This document shows, in pieces, positions 8,166 through 16,932 of a DNA stretch of 59,464 nt. How positions within the stretch are numbered: position 1 is the first letter of the stretch; each line of letters opens with the position of its first letter. The position numbers and the translations under genes are program-made. The notes beneath the pieces were generated by a model that did not search any database, was not told where the DNA came from, and saw only the letters and a list, made by a program, of their open reading frames with translations. The stretch covers positions 1-59,464 of the forward strand of contig DYLQ01000009.1 of the NCBI GenBank assembly GCA_020722015.1, read 5' to 3'. The stretch comes from Thermotoga sp. (GTDB lineage Bacteria > Thermotogota > Thermotogae > Mesoaciditogales > Mesoaciditogaceae).

Positions 8166-9254
8166 ATGGAATTCATACTTAACAGAGAACTTCTTTCATC
8201 CCATCTTGATTCGCTATCAAGGGCAGTAGCTTCAAGGCCTATAAGGCCTATACTCAATGGAATACATTTTGATTTTAAAAACGGATTAACGATGACGGCA
8301 ACCGACATGGAATTCACGGTAAGATCGAAGATACCAGATGTTTCTGGTGAAAAATCCTTCGTCGTTGATGCCAAGACCATAACAGAAATAGTTAAAAGTC
8401 TTCCGGATCACGAGGTTAAATTTTCAATTGACGGCCAAAAATTGGATATTCTTTCCGGAAAAAGCAAATTTCAAATTTTCATCCAGGACAGTTCTGAATT
8501 TCCAGAGGTAAGAATGCCCACAGACGGAATACAGTTTGATATGAAAAGAACGCAACTTTATTCGATGTTGGAAAAGGTCTCATTCAGTGCTGCCAACGAT
8601 GAAAACATGAAAAATCTTAACGGCGTTTACGTTGAAGTGGAAAATGGAATGGCAAGATCTGTGGCCGTTGACGGTTTTCGAATGGCGCTTTCGGAAGAAA
8701 AGATTGACGGAACGTTCAACATCAACTTTTTACTTTCTCTAAAAGCTGTAAAAGAATTGTTGAGGGCACTTTCATCGACGGATATTGAAAAGGTTAATCT
8801 TAAGTTTGAAAATAAACAAATTGCTTTTGATTTTGGTAACACGATCTTTGTTTGTAAGATAGTCGATGCCGAATTCCCAAATTACAAAAGAGTCATTCCG
8901 GAAGAATTTAAAACGAGAGTTGTTGTGGATAGAAACATGCTCAGAGCAGCTGTAAGACGCGTGAGTATTTTAACGAGGGCTGGATCTGAAACTATAAAGA
9001 TAAGTCTGGATGGAGAAAAGATGAAGATATCGTCCAGAAGTGCCGATCTTGGAGAAGCCGAAGAAACGATAGACGTTCAGGCGGAAGGAGACCCTCTCAT
9101 CATAGCCTTCAATCCTAATTTCATACTTGATGCTGTAAATCACACGGAAGAGGAAAAAATACAATTAAGTTTTGTTGACTCAAATAAGCCACTCATGATC
9201 GATACGATAGATCTAAAAGGTTATTTTTTCATAATAATGCCGGTGAGATTGTAA
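8166..9254 (+). CDS. dnaN: DNA polymerase III beta sliding clamp
   Basis: The ring-shaped processivity clamp that tethers replicative polymerase to DNA. Its 362 residues fit the three-domain family length (about 366). The N-terminal LSRAVASRPIRPILNG and the C-terminal YFFIIMPVRL are family hallmarks, the latter lining the partner-binding pocket. Start ATG follows GGGAGG. It sits between the KamB-like gene and ispF, overlapping ispF by one base (TAATG), not beside dnaA. This is therefore not the common dnaA-dnaN origin arrangement, and no cluster of DnaA boxes was noticed. Confidence 0.97.
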   Translation: MEFILNRELLSSHLDSLSRAVASRPIRPILNGIHFDFKNGLTMTATDMEFTVRSKIPDVSGEKSFVVDAKTITEIVKSLPDHEVKFSIDGQKLDILSGKSKFQIFIQDSSEFPEVRMPTDGIQFDMKRTQLYSMLEKVSFSAANDENMKNLNGVYVEVENGMARSVAVDGFRMALSEEKIDGTFNINFLLSLKAVKELLRALSSTDIEKVNLKFENKQIAFDFGNTIFVCKIVDAEFPNYKRVIPEEFKTRVVVDRNMLRAAVRRVSILTRAGSETIKISLDGEKMKISSRSADLGEAEETIDVQAEGDPLIIAFNPNFILDAVNHTEEEKIQLSFVDSNKPLMIDTIDLKGYFFIIMPVRL

Positions 9255-9745
9255 TGAGGGCTGGGATAGGATACGATACCCATAGATTTGTTGAAGGTAA
9301 TAAGTTGATCTTAGGCGGTGTTGAAATTCCTTACAATAGAATGCTTGAAGGGCACAGCGATGCGGATGTCATATCTCATGCAATAGCAGATGCACTTCTT
9401 GGTGCAGGCGGACTCGGAGATATAGGGATTCATTTTCCACCATCAGATCCAAGATACAAAGGGATATCATCTTTGATAATACTTGAAAAAGTTAGGTCAA
9501 TGTTGTCCAAAGAAAGTCTTTCCATAGAATACATAGATGTCATGGTTATGTTGGAAGAGCCCAAAATATCCCCTTACGTCGATCAGATGCAAAGGAAGCT
9601 ATCTGAAGTTCTAAATCTAAATTCATCGCGGATAAGCATTAAAGCCACGACAAACGAAGGAATGGGCTTTATAGGAAGAAAAGAAGGCGCTTCTGCTATG
9701 GCCATTTGTTTGTTGAAAGAGGTACCGTCAACTACCCTCGACTAA
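9254..9745 (+). CDS. ispF: 2-C-methyl-D-erythritol 2,4-cyclodiphosphate synthase
   Basis: Makes the cyclic diphosphate intermediate of the MEP isoprenoid pathway. Metal ligands are visible in GYDTH (D8, H10) and EGHSDAD, and the family motifs GGLGDIGIHFP and KATTNEGMGFIG are intact. The ATG overlaps the dnaN stop. The reading frame runs about five codons past the normal end: the last residues (S-T-T-L-D and the stop) come from the transposon right end beginning near 9727. The core enzyme ends at about residue 158 and should be functional. Confidence 0.95.
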   Translation: MRAGIGYDTHRFVEGNKLILGGVEIPYNRMLEGHSDADVISHAIADALLGAGGLGDIGIHFPPSDPRYKGISSLIILEKVRSMLSKESLSIEYIDVMVMLEEPKISPYVDQMQRKLSEVLNLNSSRISIKATTNEGMGFIGRKEGASAMAICLLKEVPSTTLD

Positions 9746-9960
9746 AGTCGAAGACATTAAGCCTGGTTGATTAGCCTAAGTCTCAGACTACGTTATTTGT
9801 GTCATGACACTTATTGATTTGCGTCTGTTAGATGGCACGGAAGTGCATGCTTCAGCAGATGTCAAGAAACTACGGTTGTTAGAAAGGGCAAAGAGTTTGT
9901 TAGTTGAAGGGAGGAAAGGCGATCCATCCCCTTTTTGAAAAGTGGAGTACTATCGCCTAA
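9727..9960 (-). mobile_element. decayed IS200/IS605-like right end with degenerate reRNA-like region
   Basis: Read on the minus strand, the segment ends in a small hairpin (TCGACT/AGTCGA) followed by GGGTAGTTGAC, resembling the hairpin-plus-TAGTTCAC right ends of IS200/IS605 (tnpB) elements. Internal short palindromes include GTGTCATGACAC and GCAC-TTCC-GTGC. A hairpin at 9929-9946 is followed by GATG and GCC, roughly like the 58.4 kb copy. No transposase or TnpB catalytic sequence is found. It fills the gap between ispF and ecfT, supplies the ispF stop codon, and leaves ecfT without a close Shine-Dalgarno. The left boundary is uncertain. Confidence 0.5.
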
Positions 9961-9966
9961 CATTTC

Positions 9967-10773
9967 ATGAATTTCATAGGTAATATAACAATCGGTCAAT
10001 TTATTCCCAAACCATCATTCCTTCACAAGATAGATCCGAGAACCAAAATAATTTTTACTTTATTTTTCATCATTGCCATCTTTTTGTCTGTCAATTTTTA
10101 CCAATACGCTTTCCTAAGTCTTTCGCTATTTTTTTTAATACTTTTAAGTAAGATATCTCCGCTTTACTACCTAAAAGGAGTTAAATCCTTATGGATATTG
10201 ATTGCTTTAACAGCCTTGTTCCAAATTTTCTCAGGATCTGGTAAGGTTATAGCTGAATTAGGCCCTCTCAAAATCACCGATCTGGCGATTTCAAACACGA
10301 TTTTCATAGTTTTAAGGCTCATTTTGATAATAATAGCGGCATCTTTGTTAACACTCACCACATCTCCGATACAGATAGCCGATGGACTTGAAGGACTTAT
10401 GACTTTTTTTAGGTTCCCAAGAGAATGGTCTCATGATTTTTCTATGATGATGAGTATTGCCTTCAGATTCATTCCCGTGCTCTCGATGGAAGCAGATCAC
10501 ATAATAAGGGCACAACTTTCGCGTGGGGCAAAATTTGATAGAGGCGGATTGATTCAGCGTGCAAAGGGAATGATACCTCTCATCGTACCTTTGTTTGTCG
10601 GTTCGATGAAAATCGCTGACGATCTTGCCATTGCCATGGAAGCAAGATGTTACAGAGGATTTGTTGGCAGAACGAAGTTCAGAGAGATGAAATTTAGACT
10701 TTCAGATTACATGATCATCGCTTTCGGAATTTTCTTGGTATTTTTAATTTTCATCGTAAGGATGTGGATTTAA
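9967..10773 (+). CDS. ecfT: ECF transporter transmembrane component EcfT
   Basis: The energy-coupling scaffold of vitamin/metal ECF-type ABC importers; it links ATPases to a substrate-binding S component. The 268-residue protein has about 6-8 hydrophobic helices and the two cytoplasmic coupling motifs, here LSRGAKF (about 180) and EARCYRG (about 222). No ATPase (EcfA) or S-component gene is adjacent, so it is probably a shared module. The start has no close Shine-Dalgarno; the nearest GGAG lies about 19 nt upstream, next to the transposon remnant. The stop overlaps the comB start (TAATG). Confidence 0.9.
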   Translation: MNFIGNITIGQFIPKPSFLHKIDPRTKIIFTLFFIIAIFLSVNFYQYAFLSLSLFFLILLSKISPLYYLKGVKSLWILIALTALFQIFSGSGKVIAELGPLKITDLAISNTIFIVLRLILIIIAASLLTLTTSPIQIADGLEGLMTFFRFPREWSHDFSMMMSIAFRFIPVLSMEADHIIRAQLSRGAKFDRGGLIQRAKGMIPLIVPLFVGSMKIADDLAIAMEARCYRGFVGRTKFREMKFRLSDYMIIAFGIFLVFLIFIVRMWI

Positions 10774-11471
10774 TGAAGATTGAAGTCCTGCTTTTACCAT
10801 CGCAAAGACCCAGGTTGGATTCCTACGATCTTGTTGCAGTCATAGATTCTTTAAGAGCCACAACGGTCATTGTTAAAGCCATTGAATCGGGGGCAATGGG
10901 AATTTATCCGGTAAAATCAGTCGCTCAAGCCAAGCGTTTTAAAGGAATCGTTCCGAATGCTTTACTCGCGGGAGAGAGAAGGGCCTTTAAAATAAAAGGA
11001 TTTGATCTTGGAAATTCTCCACTCGAGTTCACGAGGGAAAATGTTTCTGGGAAAAATGTTATACTTACCACAACGAATGGAACAAAAGCAGCAAATATTT
11101 ACCAGAATTACGGAAAGGTTGTTGCCATGGCTCTTTCTAACGTTAAGGTTATCGCAGATTACTCTAAAAATTTTCAAAATTTGCTTTTGGTATGCGCCGG
11201 AAGTCATGGAGAGATATCTTTGGAAGACTCCTACACAGCGGGGAAATTCATATCATACTTTGATATGGTATCCCTTAACGATGGCGCTATGCTTGCACGT
11301 GAAATTTCGGGATCGGATCCCATGAAGATACTTAAAACTTCACATCACGGCAGATATCTTTCTTCCATTGGAATGGGAGAAGATCTTGAAGAATCTCTTG
11401 TTGAAAGAAACATAATTCCCATCTTGAAAGTTGATATGTTCAATTTAAAATTTTTTGGAGGTGAAAGATGA
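10773..11471 (+). CDS. comB: ComB family 2-phosphosulfolactate phosphatase
   Basis: A ComB-type phosphatase; in methanogens it acts in coenzyme M synthesis, but in bacteria of this kind the substrate is not known. Family motifs include VIDSLRATTVIVKA, AGERRAFKIKGFDLGNSP and TTTNGTKA. The ATG at 10773, overlapping the ecfT stop with AAGGAT 8 nt upstream, is preferred to the in-frame GTG at 10764. The protein is 232 residues. Genes for other coenzyme M steps are not in the window, so the physiological reaction is open. Confidence 0.85.
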   Translation: MKIEVLLLPSQRPRLDSYDLVAVIDSLRATTVIVKAIESGAMGIYPVKSVAQAKRFKGIVPNALLAGERRAFKIKGFDLGNSPLEFTRENVSGKNVILTTTNGTKAANIYQNYGKVVAMALSNVKVIADYSKNFQNLLLVCAGSHGEISLEDSYTAGKFISYFDMVSLNDGAMLAREISGSDPMKILKTSHHGRYLSSIGMGEDLEESLVERNIIPILKVDMFNLKFFGGER

Positions 11472-12568
11472 AAAAGCGTTTATCTATCGTCTTTGCTGTC
11501 GCAATTGTAGGTGCTTTTGCCTTTGGATCACCTATAATAGGCGGTTTTTCGATCGATACGCCGTTTTTGCCCGTTTCTGTACAGCCGTATTCTCTTTATT
11601 ATTATCCTGGGATAAGATATGATGTAGGTTACGGTCTGAATGGAAATATTGATTTGGGATTTGGATTTACGTTAAGCATTCCATGGATGAATTTTTCCCA
11701 GCTTCCAATTTCAAACAACGATCTACCCATTGCCCTTGGAATAGCGAAAGCTGAAAGTGCATTTCAGAATTATTCTCTGTCTTCTGCCGGAGCTCAGGGT
11801 TTAATGCAGTTTATGCCAACAACGGCCCCTTCATTTGGTGTTCAAAATCCGTATGATCCGTTTCAAAGTGTTACAGGCGCCCTAAATTACATAAAAATGT
11901 ATCAAAAGCAATTTAACTCTCTTCAACTGGCAATCGCCGCTTACAATGCAGGACCAGGTGCCGTTGTGCAATACGGTGGCGTCCCTCCATATCCGGTAAC
12001 TCAAGCGTACGTGTCAAATGTGATGAACTACATATCACAATATACCTCTCAGCTTGTCTATCCAAATATAAATGCAAGACTTGGCATATTTGGACAGTAC
12101 GATCGCACGTCATCAGGTGGCTTAGGTAATTTAACTTTGGGTCTCGCTTATCCGCTTCCGCCCGGTCAGATGGATATATGTCCTGAGATGAGTGTGAATT
12201 CAACTTCTGTGGGTATTTCATGGATATGGAGAACCAATCTCATGAGCAACGTTTACCTTGCTCTCGATCATTCCCAAACTATTTTTACCTTCAATTCAAC
12301 TCAGACATCCATGCCGATAACCGATGAAATAGAAATTTCAGGTGTTTTCGGGCCCATAACGGCTATCCTTGGTTATTACTCTAACGGTGTGGCAGCTTCT
12401 GGTATCTTGAATCTGTGGAATCAAAGAGTTTTTGGATCCATTTCTCAATCCGGACAGGTGAATTACGGAATCTCTCTGCATTTTTACAAAATTTATCTGA
12501 ACGTATGGGGAGAAAATCTTCCTTCATCATCTCCCTCTTACAACCTTTCATTAACCGGAAGATGGTAA
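11468..12568 (+). CDS. exported lytic transglycosylase domain set between beta-barrel-like strands
   Basis: A 366-residue exported protein. After a signal peptide (residues 1-20) come two amphipathic strands (about 49-72), then an SLT lytic transglycosylase domain (about 85-195) with catalytic Glu96 in AKAESAF and motifs GLMQFMPTTAPSFG and IAAYNAGPGAV. Roughly eleven alternating amphipathic strands follow, and the chain ends in Gly-Arg-Trp. Ending on an aromatic residue, with strands on both sides of the enzyme domain, suggests an outer-membrane barrel with the transglycosylase in a periplasmic loop; that is inference. It overlaps comB (ATGA) and follows GGAGGTG. It probably trims peptidoglycan. 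Confidence 0.85.
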   Translation: MKKRLSIVFAVAIVGAFAFGSPIIGGFSIDTPFLPVSVQPYSLYYYPGIRYDVGYGLNGNIDLGFGFTLSIPWMNFSQLPISNNDLPIALGIAKAESAFQNYSLSSAGAQGLMQFMPTTAPSFGVQNPYDPFQSVTGALNYIKMYQKQFNSLQLAIAAYNAGPGAVVQYGGVPPYPVTQAYVSNVMNYISQYTSQLVYPNINARLGIFGQYDRTSSGGLGNLTLGLAYPLPPGQMDICPEMSVNSTSVGISWIWRTNLMSNVYLALDHSQTIFTFNSTQTSMPITDEIEISGVFGPITAILGYYSNGVAASGILNLWNQRVFGSISQSGQVNYGISLHFYKIYLNVWGENLPSSSPSYNLSLTGRW

Positions 12569-12571
12569 CGT

Positions 12572-14017
12572 ATGTACCACAAAGTTTCGAGAGATCCGCT
12601 TTATTCTGAAATATTAATGTATCCTTTGGAAATTTTGGCCACAGATACCGCTGTCGTACAAAGATTGCGGTATCTTTCTCAACTTGTCGGATCTCAGATG
12701 AGCTATCCCTCTGCCACTCACACAAGATTTTCCCATTCTTTGGGTGTCATGCATGTTGCCGGTCTTTATTCTTCTCATCTGTTTGGATCTGAAAGTCCGG
12801 AATTCAGATTAACAAGACTTGCCGGATTGCTCCACGATATAGGCCATGGACCATTCAGTCACCAATTCGATGATGTCGTCTATTCGCATTTTGGATACGA
12901 AGAAGGTCATGATCAATTCAGGAAAAAATTACTTGTTGAAAAACTTTCGCAGCTGATGAAAGAAAAGTTTGATAATTCGGAAGAATCGTTCAAAAAGAGT
13001 GTTTTAGAAGACGTTGAAAAAACACTGGGAAAGGTGCCGGAAAATTTTTGTTTGCAGATCATGGAAGCAGTTAACGAGATATTCGAAGGTGAAAAGAAGG
13101 GGAATCCTCTCTTTAACATAATTCAAGGTCCTCTTGGAGCCGACAGAATGGATTTCGTGTTGAGAGATTCTTATTTCAGTGGGGTTAGATACTATGGAAC
13201 AGTCCCAATGGACAGGATAATAAGAAATTCAGCCATATTGAAAAGTAATGGCAACGAGGTACTATCTTACAACATAAAAACCGTCGATGACATGTACACG
13301 GTGCTTTTCGGAAGATTCATGATGTACAAAAATGTCTATTTTCATAAAACTTCAAGGGCTGCGGATATGATGGTCCAAGATTTTCTTGGCCATTCGATAG
13401 CTCCTTTAAAACTTGGGCATTACCTCGAAAATCTCGATGATTTTTTGAAATTAACGGATGATTTTATCATTCAAAGCATTGAATTCATGCATGATTTCAA
13501 ACTTTACGATGATGATATGCTTGAAGATGTTGAGAAGGCTTACGCTACAATTCAAAGACTTAAAATCAGGGATCTCTGGAAGTTAATCGTTGAGATACCA
13601 TACACAACTACGGGTATAGATCCGGGAACTGTTTCGAGGTCTCTCGGTGACGATATAGTCAAAAAAATGAAGAAAAACTTGGAAATTGCCATGGAAAGTT
13701 CACGGATAGATCCTGAGGATTTGGATGTTGCCAAAAAATTGATCGACAATTTTGATGATACTTTTGTCATCGACACTCCATACAAACTCACGTTATTTTA
13801 CCCGGATGAATTTCTTTCAACAAAAGTTTACATTCACAACGATGCCAATGATTTGATGACCTTTGATGAATTTGAAAAAAAGTACCCAACTTACAAACTC
13901 ATGTTCGGAAACATGCTACAACTTGTTAGAGTATACTCTAAAAAGGATGTAAGATCCTTCTTAAACAAATACAACCTCATCCCCAATGATGTGCTTGAAG
14001 TAACGACAAGATGGTGA
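12572..14017 (+). CDS. HD-domain phosphohydrolase, SAMHD1/dGTPase-like
   Basis: A 481-residue cytoplasmic metal-dependent phosphohydrolase. The N-terminal HD domain has HTRFSHSLGVMH, the metal-binding LLHDIGHGPFSH, and a later Asp in GPLGADRMDF. This order matches SAMHD1-type deoxynucleoside triphosphate triphosphohydrolases and their YdhJ-like relatives. The substrate cannot be read from sequence; a dNTP is the best guess. Position after dnaN/ispF/SLT is not informative. The stop lies only 2 nt from the converging tonB-like stop at 14020, so the two transcripts must overlap or end inside each other. Confidence 0.88.
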   Translation: MYHKVSRDPLYSEILMYPLEILATDTAVVQRLRYLSQLVGSQMSYPSATHTRFSHSLGVMHVAGLYSSHLFGSESPEFRLTRLAGLLHDIGHGPFSHQFDDVVYSHFGYEEGHDQFRKKLLVEKLSQLMKEKFDNSEESFKKSVLEDVEKTLGKVPENFCLQIMEAVNEIFEGEKKGNPLFNIIQGPLGADRMDFVLRDSYFSGVRYYGTVPMDRIIRNSAILKSNGNEVLSYNIKTVDDMYTVLFGRFMMYKNVYFHKTSRAADMMVQDFLGHSIAPLKLGHYLENLDDFLKLTDDFIIQSIEFMHDFKLYDDDMLEDVEKAYATIQRLKIRDLWKLIVEIPYTTTGIDPGTVSRSLGDDIVKKMKKNLEIAMESSRIDPEDLDVAKKLIDNFDDTFVIDTPYKLTLFYPDEFLSTKVYIHNDANDLMTFDEFEKKYPTYKLMFGNMLQLVRVYSKKDVRSFLNKYNLIPNDVLEVTTRW

Positions 14018-14019
14018 TA

Positions 14020-14715
14020 TCACTTAACAATTGCTGAAGTGCCTGAAGGCGTGAATGACGCATCTATTTCTATGCCTTTGAGGGCAAGACTTCTTGGGAA
14101 GGTGACGAATTTTTCTATGTTTCTGACGTATATATCCGTTAGAACCACGCTTGGGGAACTTAATATTTTCAACACCTTAACATTCCCATCAGTTTGAACT
14201 TCAACGATACCTTTAACGGTCCCTGCAAGGGTATATGCTATTTCAGTTGGTAGCTTTTGCAATACCGCTATGTAATTCTTTCTCATTTGCTCGACAAGCG
14301 ATTGAAAATTCGGTATATTTTTAAGGTTGACTAAATTATAATTCACAACCGTTGAAGGTAACGTGATGGTTTTTGGAATTTGTGGTGCGACGACTGGTGG
14401 CACGTAAGTTTGAGTTGGAGAAGGTTTAGGTGTCGTTGTTTGTGGAATGACGGGTTGTGGCTTGGTAGGTTGTTGCGGTTGAATTTGATTGATGGCCGCA
14501 ATCATAGTAGAAGGTGGTGTCGGCACGATTTTAACTGCGTAAGGCATAAGGGTTGGTGTTTGCTTGGCAAGCACAGAAAATTGGACGGTTGTTCTTTGCG
14601 GAAAGTAAGAAATTTGTCCTGTTTTGGAAATGGGCGGCAAAACAAAAGATATGGCTATCAATATAATTAATACAGATACCACTGCTAAAATGGCCGCTAC
14701 TGTTGTGTATTTCAC
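14020..14715 (-). CDS. TonB-like energy-transducing protein
   Basis: Links inner-membrane proton flow (through ExbB/ExbD) to outer-envelope proteins. The 231-residue protein has a short N-terminus, one membrane helix (about 7-28), a Pro/Thr/Gln-rich stretch (about 70-110) able to cross the periplasm, and a C-terminal domain (about 145-231) with TVKGIVEVQTDGNVKVLKIL, the pattern of the TonB C-terminal fold. Start is GTG after AAGGGTGA. It is the last gene of the exbB-exbD-tonB set. No TonB-dependent receptor is recognised in the window. Confidence 0.8.
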   Translation of the reverse strand: MKYTTVAAILAVVSVLIILIAISFVLPPISKTGQISYFPQRTTVQFSVLAKQTPTLMPYAVKIVPTPPSTMIAAINQIQPQQPTKPQPVIPQTTTPKPSPTQTYVPPVVAPQIPKTITLPSTVVNYNLVNLKNIPNFQSLVEQMRKNYIAVLQKLPTEIAYTLAGTVKGIVEVQTDGNVKVLKILSSPSVVLTDIYVRNIEKFVTFPRSLALKGIEIDASFTPSGTSAIVK

Positions 14716-14728
14716 AAAATCACCCTTT

Positions 14729-15160
14729 TCACCGTTCCTGACCTACGATGAGATCTACAGTACCTATTCCACTTTGTCTTATTAGATCCATTAACTGAAC
14801 TATTGTGCCATAAGGAATGGATTTATCTGCGGCGATTTTAACGGAAGTTGGTGTACCATACTGACTTATGTAAGAAGCAAGCAATGATGGAATATCCGCA
14901 ACTTTAACCTGAGTTGTACCAACGTAAATTTCATCTGATGAATTTATGGTAATCAGAAGTCCTTTAGTCTCCGCAGTCGCCGGAATAGTGGTTATGGCTC
15001 TTGGCAAGCTTATGCCTATCTGACCAAGAGAAGAGGTTGGAACGACAGAAACAGTTGCATTTGCAAGTGTCAAAAACATTATGAGTATGAAAGTTATACT
15101 CAAAAGAGATACGAGTTCAATTCCAATCCAAAAAAACAGATCCGTATCTCCTTTTTTCAT
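14729..15160 (-). CDS. exbD: ExbD/TolR family proton-channel protein
   Basis: Partner of ExbB in the proton-driven motor for TonB or Tol. The 143-residue protein has the typical short cytoplasmic N-terminus with Asp (KKGDTDLFF), one membrane helix (about 9-32) and a periplasmic domain with SLPRAITT, INSSDEIYVG and VKIAADKSIPYGTIVQLMD, all ExbD-like. The usual helix Asp is less obvious: the helix reads WIGIELVSLLSITFILIMF, with a Glu rather than an Asp at its N-terminal part. It starts 1 nt after the exbB stop with a GGAGG site inside exbB. Confidence 0.88.
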   Translation of the reverse strand: MKKGDTDLFFWIGIELVSLLSITFILIMFLTLANATVSVVPTSSLGQIGISLPRAITTIPATAETKGLLITINSSDEIYVGTTQVKVADIPSLLASYISQYGTPTSVKIAADKSIPYGTIVQLMDLIRQSGIGTVDLIVGQER

Positions 15161-15805
15161 TTATTGAACCTCCTCAAGGGGCAAAGATTTTAGTTTTAAG
15201 ACGGTTGAACGGACTTCTTCAGTCGTCGATTCAATAATTCTATCTTCTAATTCTCTCAAAACTGCCATGAGTATAAGCAAAGGTATGGCAACCGCGAGAC
15301 CACCCACAGTGGTGTAGAGTGCGAGAGAAATTCCACTTGAAAAGGTAGAAGCGTACGATTGAAGATTTTGAGCATTTACGTTAACCCCTATTTTTCCGAA
15401 GATCTGCATCATGCCTATCACAGTCCCGAGAAAACCAAGTAAAGGTGCTAAAGCCGCTATGATGTTTATGTATCTGTAGTTCCTTTCAAGCCTTAAAGAT
15501 TCTTCCTCGACGACATCTTTTATACCGTTGTCAAAGAGATCGATTTTTTGCTGGTCATAATACTCAAATGCTCTTAGCATGACTGAAGAAAAAAGAGTTG
15601 AAGACGATCTGCAATGCTGTTTTGCAGCAGTGATGTTCTTCTGAGCTATGGAATTTCTCACCTTTATAACTGTGGCCATCATTTCATTTCTTTCTCTCAA
15701 AAGGACAAAAAGTCTTTCGAAGAAAAAGAAAAGACCTACTAAACCTAAAATAATTATTATTACAAGGATAGGACCTCCACCATGAACAAAGTCTCCCAAT
15801 GTCAT
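15161..15805 (-). CDS. exbB: MotA/TolQ/ExbB family proton-channel protein
   Basis: The polytopic partner of ExbD; three membrane helices (about 15-35, 108-135, 150-180) and the family signature LLGFLGTVIGMM and SSGISLALYTTVGGLAVAIP are present. The length of 214 residues is standard. It follows nagA by 5 nt with an AGGAGG site, placing the motor at the 3' end of the V-ATPase/nagA operon. Whether the set works as Tol-Pal or TonB cannot be told; no Pal or TolB is seen. Confidence 0.93.
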   Translation of the reverse strand: MTLGDFVHGGGPILVIIIILGLVGLFFFFERLFVLLRERNEMMATVIKVRNSIAQKNITAAKQHCRSSSTLFSSVMLRAFEYYDQQKIDLFDNGIKDVVEEESLRLERNYRYINIIAALAPLLGFLGTVIGMMQIFGKIGVNVNAQNLQSYASTFSSGISLALYTTVGGLAVAIPLLILMAVLRELEDRIIESTTEEVRSTVLKLKSLPLEEVQ

Positions 15806-15810
15806 CCTTC

Positions 15811-16932
15811 TTATCCTCCTTCTCGTGAAAAAACGATTTTTCCCTTCTTAAAAACTTTCAAAACGGAAAAATTATCATCCATGATAACAAAATCGGCATC
15901 ATATCCAGGCATTATCCTACCGATAGGACTTTCAGACTTAAGTATGGCCGATGGTCCAAAAGACGAAACGGTGGCTACTTCATTTAAATTCAGACCAAGA
16001 TCATGAAGCCTTCTGAGACCTTCATTGTATTTTAACACACTACCGGCTAAACTTCCATCTTTAAGTCTTGCCGAGTTGTCTTTGACCTTGACCTTTAGAC
16101 CTCCAAGATCGTATTCCCCATCTTTTAATCCGGCGGCTCTCATGGCATCTGTTATGGCTATTATACGATCATGAGGATGAAACTTCAAAATCAAAGAGAT
16201 CATCTCTTCATCAAGATGTATTCCGTCTGATATCAATTCAAGATCCACATCGTCAAATTTCAAACCTGCCCCAACAAGACCGATCTCTCTGTGATGAAGA
16301 GGAGTCATGGCGTTGCAGAAATGGGTCATATGTTTAACGCCCGCTTTGTAAAAACGAATGAACTGTTCGAAGGTCGCATCGGAATGACCTATTGAAATTG
16401 TCATGCCTTTAGATTGAATGTAGTCTATCACTTCATCATCGGATTCTTCTAAAGCGATGGTGATAATTTTGACGATATCTTCATTACCGTCTACAATTTT
16501 TTTTAAATTCAAAATATTACCCTTTAAAATGAAGTCTGGGTTTTGTGCACCGACATGCTTTTTGGATATAAAAGGTCCTTCCAGATGAACACCTTTTAGA
16601 GGGGTCAATGGATTTTCTTTCATCCTTTTCCTAACGTTATCGATCGCGTTGTTGATCCTTTCAACTGGTGCTGTGAGCGTTGTCGCAAGTACGGAGGTAA
16701 CACCTGTGGAAAAAAAATGCTTTTCAAGTTCACGGAAATCTATCTTTTCATCCATAAAATCATACCCTGCACCGCCATGCACATGGGTATCGACAAAGCC
16801 GGGCATCAATATAAACGAAGAATTAGATGCTTTGGTACTTTTTCCGTAAGATGTTATGCTTTCTCCAAACTCAATCCAACCGTTTTCTATTGAAAAAAAT
16901 GGATCGACGATTTTTACGTCATCTATTCTCAA
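15811..16932 (-). CDS. nagA: N-acetylglucosamine-6-phosphate deacetylase
   Basis: Removes acetate from GlcNAc-6-P in amino-sugar or cell-wall recycling. The 373-residue amidohydrolase shows DTHVHGG, the metal-binding Glu in HLEGPFISKKHVGA, GHSDA, MTHFCNAM and the catalytic Asp in ITDAMRAAG. Its TTG start overlaps the V-ATPase D stop (TTGA), 4 nt after GGAGAGA, so it is translationally coupled to the ATPase operon. NagB and a GlcNAc transporter are not in the window. A link to peptidoglycan recycling is plausible but only inferred. Confidence 0.95.
   Translation of the reverse strand: MRIDDVKIVDPFFSIENGWIEFGESITSYGKSTKASNSSFILMPGFVDTHVHGGAGYDFMDEKIDFRELEKHFFSTGVTSVLATTLTAPVERINNAIDNVRKRMKENPLTPLKGVHLEGPFISKKHVGAQNPDFILKGNILNLKKIVDGNEDIVKIITIALEESDDEVIDYIQSKGMTISIGHSDATFEQFIRFYKAGVKHMTHFCNAMTPLHHREIGLVGAGLKFDDVDLELISDGIHLDEEMISLILKFHPHDRIIAITDAMRAAGLKDGEYDLGGLKVKVKDNSARLKDGSLAGSVLKYNEGLRRLHDLGLNLNEVATVSSFGPSAILKSESPIGRIMPGYDADFVIMDDNFSVLKVFKKGKIVFSREGG

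Noticed and set aside
8100-8166. Replication origin next to dnaN
   Set aside because: dnaA is not adjacent, the gap is 16 bases, and no cluster of DnaA boxes was noticed.
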